Origin: SVEL01 sp964573715
Lineage (GTDB): Bacteria > Bacillota > Clostridia > Lachnospirales > Lachnospiraceae
DNA length: 13,924 nucleotides
NCBI GenBank assembly: GCA_964573715.1
Contig: CAZNKR010000043.1
Span: forward strand, 1 to 13,924
Direction: 5' to 3'
The position numbers and the translations under genes are program-made. The first letter of the stretch is position 1. Each line of letters opens with the position of its first letter. This document shows, one piece after another, positions 6,894-13,924 of the stretch. The notes beneath the pieces were generated by a model that was not told the origin of the DNA, did not search any database, and saw only the letters and a list, made by a program, of their open reading frames with translations.

Positions 6894-9311
6894 ATGTCAG
6901 AATTATATAACCACAAGGTAGTGGAAAAAAAATGGCAGAAGGTTTGGGATGATAACAAAGCCTTTGCTGCAACCAATGATTACACAAAACCAAAATATTA
7001 TGCATTAGTAGAGTTTCCATATCCATCAGGACAGGGACTTCATGTAGGTCATCCACGTCCATATACTGCACTTGATATAGTTGCTAGAAAAAGAAGAATG
7101 CAAGGCTACAATGTTCTTTACCCTATGGGATGGGATGCGTTTGGTCTTCCTACAGAAAATTATGCTATTAAGAATCATATTCATCCAAAAATTGTTACAA
7201 AGAACAATGTTGGAAGATTTAAAGAACAGCTTCATTCATTGGGTTATTCTTTTGATTGGGACAGAGAAATCAATACAACTGATCCAGAATATTATAAGTG
7301 GACTCAATGGATTTTCCTTAAATTATTTAAAGCTGGACTTGCATATAAAACAGAGATGCCTATTAACTGGTGTACATCATGTAAGGTCGGTTTGGCAAAT
7401 GAAGAGGTAGTCAATGGAGTATGTGAAAGATGTGGCAGTGAAGTTGTTAGAAAAGTAAAAAGTCAGTGGATGCTTAAAATTACAGCTTATGCACAAAAAT
7501 TAATTGATGATCTTGATGATGTTGATTATATAGAAAAAGTTAAAGTATCTCAAAAAAATTGGATTGGACGTTCTGAAGGTGCAGAAGTAGATTTTTCACT
7601 AAAGGACAAACAAGAAAAACTTAGAATATATACAACAAGACCGGATACATTATTTGGTGTAACATATATGGTCGTTTCCCCAGAACATCCAATGATTGAT
7701 AAATACAAAGAAGAAATTTCAAACTGGGATGAAATATTAGAATATAGAAATATGGCTTCTAAAAAGTCCGATTTTGAAAGAACTGAGCTTGCAAAGGATA
7801 AAACAGGTGTAGAGATTAAAGGCATTACAGCAATTAATCCTGTAAACGGAAAAGAAATTCCTGTATGGATTTCTGATTATGTATTAATGACTTATGGTAC
7901 AGGAGCTATTATGGCTGTTCCAGCTCATGATGATAGAGACTGGGAGTTTGCACAGAAATTTAATCTTCCTCTTATTCAGGTTGTTGGTAAGGACGGAGCT
8001 GAAGTTGACATCAATCAAGCAGCATTTACAGACGTTGCTACTGGTGTGCTAATTAATTCTGATTTCTTAAATGGTTTGGAAGTTAAGGATGCAAAGAAAA
8101 AAATCATAGAGTTTCTTGAAGAAAAAAATATAGGCATCAAAAAAGTAAACTTCAAATTACGTGATTGGGTATTTTCAAGACAAAGATATTGGGGTGAACC
8201 AATTCCTATTGTTAAGTGTGAAAAGTGCGGTTATGTCCCTCTTTCAGAAGCAGAGTTACCTCTTGAACTTCCTGAGGTTGAAAGCTATATGCCAACAGAT
8301 AATGGTGAATCTCCAATAGCAGCTATGACAGACTGGGTTAATACAACATGTCCATGTTGTGGTGGAGCTGCAAAAAGAGAAACAGATACAATGCCTCAAT
8401 GGGCAGGTTCATCATGGTATTTCTTAAGATATACAGATCCAAATAATCACGAAGCTCTTGCTTCAAAAGAAGCATTAAATTACTGGCTTCCAGTTGATTG
8501 GTATAATGGTGGAATGGAGCATACAACTTTACATTTATTGTATTCTCGTTTTTGGCATAAGTTCTTATATGACAATGGAGTTGTTCCTACAAAGGAACCA
8601 TATCAAAAGAGAACTTCACATGGCATGATTTTAGGCGAAAATGGCGAAAAAATGTCTAAGAGCCGTGGTAATGTTGTAAATCCAGATGATATTGTAAATG
8701 AATATGGTGCAGATACTCTTCGTACTTATGAGATGTTTATTGGTGCATTTGATTTATCAGCTTCTTGGTCAGAAGATGGTGTTAAAGGATGTAGAAGATT
8801 CCTTGATAGAGTGTGGAAACTACAAGATATGATAGTAGATGGTGTAGAATATTCAAAAGATATGGAAACTAAAATGCATCAAACTATAAAGAAGGTTTCC
8901 AATGATTTTGAAAATCTTAAATATAACACAGCAATTGCAGCAATGATGGCACTTATTAATGATTTTTACAAAAAAGGTTCTGTAACAAAGGGTGAATTTA
9001 AGACATTGATTACATTACTTAATCCTGTTGCACCTCATATTACTGAAGAGTTATGGAACGTATTAGGTTATGAAGGAAATCTATATGAGACTAAATGGCC
9101 AAATTATGATGAAGCTAAAACTGTTGAAAGTACAATTGAAATAGCCGTACAGATTAATGGTAAGACTAAAATAACTGTATCAATAGACAAAGATGCCGCA
9201 AAAGATGATGTTATTGCTAAAGCAAAGGAAGAACTTGGAGATAAGCTTGCAGGAACTGTTGTTAAAGAGATATATGTTCCAGGAAGAATTGTTAATATCG
9301 TAGTTAAATAA
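6894..9311 (+). CDS. leuS: Leucyl-tRNA synthetase
   Basis: LeuRS charges tRNA-Leu with leucine. From the ATG at 6894 the class I enzyme has 805 residues, typical for bacteria. The HIGH motif is HVGH at 50-53 and KMSKS is at 586-590. A Cys-rich zinc module, CTSC followed by CERC, lies at about 160-180. The CP1 editing domain has TTRPDT at 247-252 and the GTGAIMAVPAHDDRDW block with its conserved Asp residues. A further pair of Cys clusters (CEKC and CPCC) occurs at about 442-489. The C-terminal anticodon-binding and tail domains are complete. The frame also has an ATG at 6882, but the ribosome binding site GGAGG (6885-6889) lies inside that reading, so 6894 is the start. Expression should be induced by leucine starvation through the upstream T-box. 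Confidence 0.98.
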   Translation: MSELYNHKVVEKKWQKVWDDNKAFAATNDYTKPKYYALVEFPYPSGQGLHVGHPRPYTALDIVARKRRMQGYNVLYPMGWDAFGLPTENYAIKNHIHPKIVTKNNVGRFKEQLHSLGYSFDWDREINTTDPEYYKWTQWIFLKLFKAGLAYKTEMPINWCTSCKVGLANEEVVNGVCERCGSEVVRKVKSQWMLKITAYAQKLIDDLDDVDYIEKVKVSQKNWIGRSEGAEVDFSLKDKQEKLRIYTTRPDTLFGVTYMVVSPEHPMIDKYKEEISNWDEILEYRNMASKKSDFERTELAKDKTGVEIKGITAINPVNGKEIPVWISDYVLMTYGTGAIMAVPAHDDRDWEFAQKFNLPLIQVVGKDGAEVDINQAAFTDVATGVLINSDFLNGLEVKDAKKKIIEFLEEKNIGIKKVNFKLRDWVFSRQRYWGEPIPIVKCEKCGYVPLSEAELPLELPEVESYMPTDNGESPIAAMTDWVNTTCPCCGGAAKRETDTMPQWAGSSWYFLRYTDPNNHEALASKEALNYWLPVDWYNGGMEHTTLHLLYSRFWHKFLYDNGVVPTKEPYQKRTSHGMILGENGEKMSKSRGNVVNPDDIVNEYGADTLRTYEMFIGAFDLSASWSEDGVKGCRRFLDRVWKLQDMIVDGVEYSKDMETKMHQTIKKVSNDFENLKYNTAIAAMMALINDFYKKGSVTKGEFKTLITLLNPVAPHITEELWNVLGYEGNLYETKWPNYDEAKTVESTIEIAVQINGKTKITVSIDKDAAKDDVIAKAKEELGDKLAGTVVKEIYVPGRIVNIVVK

Positions 9312-9372
9312 TATAAGTTATTAATTATTAAGCTATTAGCATTCTAGTTAAGTAATATAAGTTATTAATTAT
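9301..9372 (+). repeat. 28-bp direct repeat duplicating the leuS 3' end
   Basis: The 28 bases at 9301-9328, which include the last codons and stop of leuS, recur at 9345-9372 with one mismatch (A to G at the eighth position). The copies are 44 bases apart start to start. Both are AT-only apart from one or two G, and contain the palindrome TTAATTA. The second copy lies in the non-coding spacer before the G3E gene. No terminator of usable GC content is seen in this spacer. Confidence 0.85.
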
Positions 9373-9427
9373 ATAATTACTAATATTTGTTTTTCATAAA
9401 GTTAGTTGACTTTAGAAAGGAAAGAAA

Positions 9428-10585
9428 ATGGTAAAAGTAGATATAATTTCAGGCTTTTTAGGTGCAGGTAAGACAACACTTATTAAGCATTTATTAGAAC
9501 ATGTTTATAAAAATGAAAATGTAGTTTTGATTGAAAATGAATTTGGTGAAATCGGTATTGATGGTGGTTTTCTAAAGGATGCCGGCATAGAGATTCGTGA
9601 AATGAATTCAGGATGTATTTGTTGTTCATTGGTAGGTGATTTTGCAACTTCTTTAAAGGAAGTTGTAGATACCTATCATCCAGATAGAATCATCATTGAA
9701 CCATCAGGGGTAGGTAAACTTTCTGATGTCACAAAGGCTGTAGCGGATGTTGCAAAACAGGATGATTTAGAAATATGTCATAGAGTAGTTGTAGCTGACG
9801 TTACAAAATGCAAGATGTATATTAAAAACTTTGGAGAGTTTTATAAGAATCAGATTGAAAATGCTAGTACAATAATTCTTAGTAGAACAGACATTGCTCC
9901 AGAAGCAAAAACAGCAGAAGCACTTGCATCATTAAAAGAACTAAATAGCGTTGCATCTATAGTAACAACACCAGTTTCTAAACTTGATGATGAAATATTA
10001 ACAAAAGCATTAGAAAACACCTCATCAGCTATGGATATGCTTGAAGATGTAAAAGAAGAACACGAACATCATCATGAACATGGCGAGCATTGTGGATGTC
10101 ACCATGACCATGATGAAGAACATGAACATCATCATGAACATGATGAGCATTGTGGATGTCACCACGACCATGACGAAGAACACGAACATCATCATGAACA
10201 TGATGAGCATTGTGGATGTCACCATGACCATGACGAAGAATATGAACATCATCATGAGCATGGCGAACATTGTGGATGCCACCACGACCATGATCATCAC
10301 CATCATGCAGATGATATATTCACAAGCTGGGGAATGGAAACTAATACAGCTTATTCAAAAAAACAACTTGAAGATATTTTTGCTAAATTTGAAACAGAAA
10401 CAAAAGGTACAATCCTTCGTTCTAAGGGTATCGTAAAGGATTTGGAAAGTGATAAATTTATTTATTTCGATTATGTTCCAGGTCAGGTGGATATTCGTAC
10501 AGGAAATCCTGATTATATAGGTAAGGTTTGTGTTATTGCAGCTGGATATACCGAGGATGAATTAAAGGATATCTTTACTAAATAG
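9428..10585 (+). CDS. G3E-family GTPase (COG0523/CobW-like) with a tandem His/Cys-rich metal-binding array
   Basis: COG0523 proteins are GTP-driven metallochaperones or metal-insertase helpers. All core motifs are present in this 385-residue protein: Walker A GFLGAGKT at 9-16, ENEFGEIGID at 36-45, the metal-binding CICC at 63-66, EPSGVGK at 91-97 and SRTD at 152-155 in the guanine-specificity position. Residues 210-289 are four consecutive 20-residue repeats of the form EEHEHHHEHxEHCGCHHDHD, followed by four more His. This totals about 39 His and 8 Cys between the G domain and the CobW C-terminal domain (about 297-385, starting IFTSWGMET). Such arrays bind Zn, Ni or Co in relatives; the metal here is unknown. 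GAAAGGA (9415-9421) sets the start. The next gene begins 13 bases later. No Zur-type inverted repeat was recognised upstream. Confidence 0.92.
   Translation: MVKVDIISGFLGAGKTTLIKHLLEHVYKNENVVLIENEFGEIGIDGGFLKDAGIEIREMNSGCICCSLVGDFATSLKEVVDTYHPDRIIIEPSGVGKLSDVTKAVADVAKQDDLEICHRVVVADVTKCKMYIKNFGEFYKNQIENASTIILSRTDIAPEAKTAEALASLKELNSVASIVTTPVSKLDDEILTKALENTSSAMDMLEDVKEEHEHHHEHGEHCGCHHDHDEEHEHHHEHDEHCGCHHDHDEEHEHHHEHDEHCGCHHDHDEEYEHHHEHGEHCGCHHDHDHHHHADDIFTSWGMETNTAYSKKQLEDIFAKFETETKGTILRSKGIVKDLESDKFIYFDYVPGQVDIRTGNPDYIGKVCVIAAGYTEDELKDIFTK
10055..10294 (+). repeat. Four in-frame 60-bp tandem repeats inside the G3E GTPase gene
   Basis: The units are 10055-10114, 10115-10174, 10175-10234 and 10235-10294, each exactly 60 bases or 20 codons. 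The middle two differ at only two bases, both synonymous (CAC/CAT). The outer units have GGC where the inner ones have GAT (Gly for Asp), and the fourth has Tyr in place of the first His. The pattern suggests expansion by duplication of internal units with the coding content kept. The array explains long open frames on other strands in this stretch. Confidence 0.95.
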
Positions 10586-10598
10586 TAGAGGAGCATAT

Positions 10599-11546
10599 AT
10601 GATTAGAAATAGTAAAAAACAGGTATATATTATTTATGGCTTTATTGAAAGTGGTAAAACACAATTTATGAAATATACAATTGCACAGGACTATTTTCAA
10701 ATGGATGAAACTACACTACTTATTTGCTGTGAGGAAGGTGTAGAAGAATATGAAGAGGATTTACTTAATAAAACCAATACCAAGATGGTAGTCATTGATG
10801 ACTTTAGCGATTTTAATATTGACAGACTCACTGAATTGGAAAAAGAGTATAAGCCGGAAAGAATTCTAATTGAATATAATGGAATGTGGGATTCAAAGAA
10901 TATTGTTCTTCCAAAAAACTGGGAAATTGCTCAACAAATAACTATTGTAGATGGAGTTACTTTTGAGTCGTATTTTAGCAATATGCGTTCAATGTTTGCA
11001 GATATGATAAGAAATAGTGAATTACTTATTATGAATCGATGCCATGATGTTGACAAGCTTAATTGCTTTAAGAGAAATATATCCGCACTTAATACCTCTA
11101 TAGATGTTGTTTTTGAAAATGAAGAGGGAGAAGTGGATGTTCCAATTACAGATGAGGATTTGCCTTATGATTTAAAAGCTAATCCTGTTGAAATTTCAAC
11201 AGAAGATTATGGTATATTTTATCTTGATTTATGGCAGACACCTGATAGATATAATGGAAAGAAATTTCATGTAAAAACTATGGTTATGAAGGAACCTTCA
11301 TTACCTAAAAATTATTTTGTAGCAGGCAGACCTGCTATGAATTGCTGTGTAGATGATATGGTATTTATGGGGCTTGTTTGCAAGAGTAATGAAGCAAAGA
11401 ATCTCGTAGACAAAGATACAGTTGATATTATTGGTACAATTAAGTTTGAATATCGCAATGATTATGAAGGTGAAGGACCAGTGTTGTATGCGGAACTTTT
11501 ATCAAAAACAGTTCCGATGAAGGACCCTATTGTTAAGATGTTTTAG
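10599..11546 (+). CDS. Divergent G3E-like P-loop protein with a YcgQ/DUF1980-type C-terminal domain
   Basis: The N-terminal part (about 7-170) looks like a degenerate COG0523 GTPase. It has a Walker A loop GFIESGKT at 14-21 after a hydrophobic strand, but the CxCC motif is absent, EPSGVGK is replaced by IEYNGMW at 91-97, and only NRCHD (146-150) remains near the guanine-specificity position. Residues about 200-310 match the style of the C-terminal domain of YcgQ (DUF1980/TIGR03943): STEDYGIFY, a PDRYNGKK strand turn, FVAGRPAMNCCVDD at 240-253, then GLVC, IIGTIKFEY and GPVLYAE. In other bacteria that domain accompanies a YcgR-type permease. The protein has 315 residues and no membrane segment. 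GAGGAG (10588-10593) precedes the ATG, and the gene follows the canonical G3E gene by 13 bases, so the two probably work together. The domain assignment is from recalled motifs and is moderately secure. Confidence 0.7.
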   Translation: MIRNSKKQVYIIYGFIESGKTQFMKYTIAQDYFQMDETTLLICCEEGVEEYEEDLLNKTNTKMVVIDDFSDFNIDRLTELEKEYKPERILIEYNGMWDSKNIVLPKNWEIAQQITIVDGVTFESYFSNMRSMFADMIRNSELLIMNRCHDVDKLNCFKRNISALNTSIDVVFENEEGEVDVPITDEDLPYDLKANPVEISTEDYGIFYLDLWQTPDRYNGKKFHVKTMVMKEPSLPKNYFVAGRPAMNCCVDDMVFMGLVCKSNEAKNLVDKDTVDIIGTIKFEYRNDYEGEGPVLYAELLSKTVPMKDPIVKMF

Positions 11547-11559
11547 CGAAAGGTATAAT

Positions 11560-12357
11560 ATGGAAATGAAAAAAGGTGTATATATAGCCAAGAAGAAAAA
11601 TGGAGAGGTGTATTATCGTTCCTCCATTACTTTCAAAAATAAGCATATTAGTTTAGGTAGCTTTGATAAAGAAATACTAGCTAATAAGGCTTATTTAGAA
11701 GCTAAGAAGGTTATAGATACACCTTCTTTGTGTTTATTAGATTATAGTAAAAAGAAAAGAATTTTATCCTTTGAAAAATGGATTAGTTTAGTCAATTTTA
11801 GGGATAATGGAATATATATTAAAAATCCTATATATCTAAACAGAAAATATTTTCATTACTATCTAGATGAAGATGAACCATATAAGTTTGATGCAGATGA
11901 TTTGTTCTATTACTCAAATCATAAAATTATGAGACGAGGCGGACATTTATTTGTTGCAGATTATGGTATGCAGGTTAATATTCTTAATAGGTATGGAATA
12001 AAGAATTTTGCAGTTCCAGGTAAGGATTATTTTTTTGTAAATGGCGATAATCGAGATTTTAGGTATATGAATATTAAAATCATAAATCATTATACTGGAG
12101 TAACACGTCTTATTAAGGATGGAAGAGAAATATATGAAACAAAAATACATATTGTAGGTGATTATATAGTTGGGAAATATGATACTGAAGAGAAAGCAGC
12201 TATTGCATACAATAAAGCCGCCGATTTATTATCAAGCAAAGGATTAAAGATAAATTATTCTAGAAATTATATTGATAATATGAATGAAAAGACGTATCAG
12301 GAACTTTATAATAATACAAAAATATCAAAGAAACTAAAGAATTTTATTCTTGTATAA
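11560..12357 (+). CDS. Protein with two AP2-like DNA-binding domains and a degenerate HNH-like centre
   Basis: The 265-residue protein has an N-terminal AP2-like segment (about 5-50), with KGVYIAKKKNGEVYYRSSI and HISLGSFDKEILANKAYLEA. A second, clearer one lies at about 179-238, with TGVTRL, KIHIVGDYIVGKYDTEEKAA, IAYNKAADLL and YSRNYI. Between them, GKDYFFVNGDNRDFRYMNIKIIN (split around 154-176) resembles the core of AP2-associated HNH homing nucleases, but the His residues needed for catalysis are not in place, so nuclease activity is doubtful. Similar AP2 proteins occur in Lachnospiraceae; their role is not established, and DNA binding is the likely activity. GAAAGG (11548-11553) fits ATG 11560; an in-frame TTG at 11530 lies inside the previous gene. 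The 13-base gap to the previous gene suggests co-transcription. The protein is Lys- and Tyr-rich and quite basic. Confidence 0.72.
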   Translation: MEMKKGVYIAKKKNGEVYYRSSITFKNKHISLGSFDKEILANKAYLEAKKVIDTPSLCLLDYSKKKRILSFEKWISLVNFRDNGIYIKNPIYLNRKYFHYYLDEDEPYKFDADDLFYYSNHKIMRRGGHLFVADYGMQVNILNRYGIKNFAVPGKDYFFVNGDNRDFRYMNIKIINHYTGVTRLIKDGREIYETKIHIVGDYIVGKYDTEEKAAIAYNKAADLLSSKGLKINYSRNYIDNMNEKTYQELYNNTKISKKLKNFILV

Positions 12358-12378
12358 CACTAAAGAGTATGATATTAT
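12350..12378 (+). promoter_or_regulatory. Candidate extended -10 promoter for thrC
   Basis: TGA followed by TATTAT (12370-12378) forms an extended -10. TTGTAT at 12350-12355 is a partial -35 with a 17-base spacer and overlaps the end of the AP2 gene. Transcription would start near 12385, leaving about 37 bases before the thrC ATG. No T-box or other leader structure is visible, so thrC seems not to be attenuated here. Confidence 0.42.
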
Positions 12379-12421
12379 ACCAAAGGATTGAAAAATTTTA
12401 TTTACAGAAAGAGGTATACAG

Positions 12422-13906
12422 ATGGAAGTAATGTATAAGAGCACAAGAAGTGATCAAACAGTAACAGCCTCAGAGGCTATTTTAAAGGGCCTTGCCAGTG
12501 ATGGTGGTTTATTTGTACCTGTAACATTACCTAAACTTAATGCTAGTATTGATGAATTAAAGGAAATGTCATACCAGGAAGTTGCATATACAGTTATGAA
12601 AGAATTTCTTACTGATTTTACAGAAGAAGAACTTAAGAATTGTATTACAAAAGCATATGACTCAAAGTTTGATACAAAAGAAATAGCACCATTAGTTAAG
12701 GCAGATGGAGCATATTATCTTGAACTTTTCCACGGACCAACTATCGCATTTAAGGATATGGCATTATCAATATTACCACATTTACTTATTACTTCTGCAA
12801 AGAAGAATAATGTAAAAAATGATATTGTTATTCTTACAGCTACATCCGGTGATACTGGAAAGGCAGCTCTTGCAGGATTTGCAGATGTTGAACATACAAA
12901 GATTGTTGTTTTCTACCCAAAGGGAGGAGTAAGCCCTATTCAGGAGAAACAAATGGTTACACAAAAAGGTGCCAATACTTTCGTTGTAGGTATTAAAGGA
13001 AACTTTGATCAGGCACAAAGTGGTGTTAAAGCTATATTTGGAAACAAAGAACTTGAAAAAGAAATGGATGAAAAAGGATATCAATTTTCATCAGCAAACT
13101 CTATAAATATTGGTAGATTAGTACCTCAGGTTGTATATTATGTATATTCTTATGCAAAGCTTGTAAAAGAAGGTGAACTTAAGGATGGCGAAAAAATGAA
13201 TGTTGTTGTTCCAACAGGAAACTTTGGTAACATTTTAGCAGCATATTATGCGAAAAATATGGGATTACCTATCGACAAACTTATTTGCGCATCAAATGAT
13301 AATAAAGTTCTATACGACTTCTTTACAACAGGAAGCTATGATAAAAACAGAGATTTTATTCTTACTACTTCACCATCTATGGATATTCTCATTTCAAGTA
13401 ATCTTGAAAGACTTATCTACAAGATAGCTGGTTGTGACCACGAAAAGAATAAAGAACTTATGACTTCATTATCTAAAGCAGGCAAATATGATATTACAGA
13501 TACAATGAAGACTGAATTAGAGGACTTCTACGGTAACTATTCAACAGAAGAAGAAACAGCTAATGTTATTAAAGCAATCTATGATGAGACTGGATACATA
13601 ATAGATACTCATACAGCTGTTGCAGCAGAAGTTTATAAAAAATATAAAGCAGATACAAAAGATTCAACAAAGACAGTTATAGCTTCAACAGCAAGTCCAT
13701 TTAAGTTTACAAGAAGTGTTATGAATGCTATAGATTCAAAATATGATGAAATGTCTGACTTTGAATTAGTTGATGAATTATCAAAGATTGGCAATGTAAA
13801 GGTTCCAAATGCTATTGAGGAAATAAGAAATGCCAATGTACTTCATGACACTGTTTGTGAAGTAAATGAAATGGAAGATGTTGTTAAGAAATTCTTAGCA
13901 ATATAA
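12422..13906 (+). CDS. thrC: Threonine synthase
   Basis: ThrC converts O-phosphohomoserine to threonine with pyridoxal phosphate, the last step of threonine synthesis. The 494-residue product is the long form of the enzyme. It starts YKSTRSDQTVTASEAILKGLASDGGLF (around residues 5-31), the typical N-terminal domain. The cofactor lysine is Lys111 in HGPTIAFKDMAL. ATSGDTGKAAL and PTGNFGNILAAYYAK form the phosphate-binding region of the cofactor and the substrate site, and STASPFKF lies near the C-terminus. The ATG at 12422 has GAGG (12411-12414) seven bases upstream. An ATG at 12431 is too far from it, though the extra three residues make little difference. The gene stands apart from the AP2 gene by 64 bases with a candidate promoter between. 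It is complete, ending 18 bases before the window edge. Confidence 0.97.
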   Translation: MEVMYKSTRSDQTVTASEAILKGLASDGGLFVPVTLPKLNASIDELKEMSYQEVAYTVMKEFLTDFTEEELKNCITKAYDSKFDTKEIAPLVKADGAYYLELFHGPTIAFKDMALSILPHLLITSAKKNNVKNDIVILTATSGDTGKAALAGFADVEHTKIVVFYPKGGVSPIQEKQMVTQKGANTFVVGIKGNFDQAQSGVKAIFGNKELEKEMDEKGYQFSSANSINIGRLVPQVVYYVYSYAKLVKEGELKDGEKMNVVVPTGNFGNILAAYYAKNMGLPIDKLICASNDNKVLYDFFTTGSYDKNRDFILTTSPSMDILISSNLERLIYKIAGCDHEKNKELMTSLSKAGKYDITDTMKTELEDFYGNYSTEEETANVIKAIYDETGYIIDTHTAVAAEVYKKYKADTKDSTKTVIASTASPFKFTRSVMNAIDSKYDEMSDFELVDELSKIGNVKVPNAIEEIRNANVLHDTVCEVNEMEDVVKKFLAI

Positions 13907-13924
13907 TCTTAAATATACGGATTC

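Noticed and set aside
9312..9427. Zur- or Fur-type operator or promoter before the G3E gene
   Set aside because: I found no convincing inverted repeat with the known consensus. The TATAAT at 9372-9377 has no acceptable -35, and the stretch is so AT-rich that matches carry little weight.
10055..10294. Regular 60-bp repeats resembling a repeat array such as CRISPR or a minisatellite
   Set aside because: The units are contiguous with no unique spacers, and they encode in-frame His/Cys repeats of the G3E protein.
10025..10306. Met-rich open frame on the minus strand
   Set aside because: It is the complement of the His codon array (CAT read as ATG), with no ribosome binding site and no family likeness.
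12368..12381. GTAT-ATAC inverted repeat before thrC as an operator
   Set aside because: Only four pairs in each arm; it is explained by the candidate -10 region.

Overview
The window is AT-rich, densely coded DNA from a low-GC Firmicute. Every gene is on the + strand. The gene order at the left end (PASTA-kinase tail, rsgA, rpe, thiN), the strong purine-rich ribosome binding sites, the T-box leader on leuS and the style of the AP2-domain protein all point to the Clostridia, most likely Lachnospiraceae. That placement is inference from gene content and sequence style, not from a search.

Layout. (1) 1-2406: the last 57 codons of a gene that synteny suggests is a PASTA-domain Ser/Thr kinase, then rsgA (TTG start), rpe and thiN, tightly packed; rpe and thiN overlap by one base. 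(2) 2437-6232: an extended -10 promoter candidate, then queA, a single-domain PilZ protein, aroA and tyrA, which look like one operon joining tRNA modification, c-di-GMP sensing and aromatic amino-acid synthesis. (3) 6233-6893: a decayed short gene, a terminator-like hairpin overlapping a strong promoter, and a leucine T-box leader with specifier CTC, acceptor-pairing TGGT and a terminator. It controls leuS (6894-9311). (4) 9312-9427: an AT-rich spacer with a 28-bp direct repeat that duplicates the leuS 3' end. (5) 9428-12357: three closely spaced genes, namely a G3E (COG0523/CobW-like) GTPase with four perfect-length 20-residue His/Cys-rich repeats, a divergent second G3E-like P-loop protein apparently fused to a YcgQ/DUF1980-type C-terminal domain, and a protein with two AP2-like domains flanking a degenerate HNH-like middle. 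(6) 12350-13906: a promoter candidate and thrC.

Most of the window is housekeeping. The accessory part worth attention is 9428-12357: two unlike G3E-type proteins in tandem, one carrying a large putative metal-binding array and the other lacking the usual CxCC and GTP-specificity motifs but carrying a domain found elsewhere with a permease partner. Together they suggest a metal-handling module. No metal-regulator operator was recognised upstream, so the metal and the trigger remain unknown.
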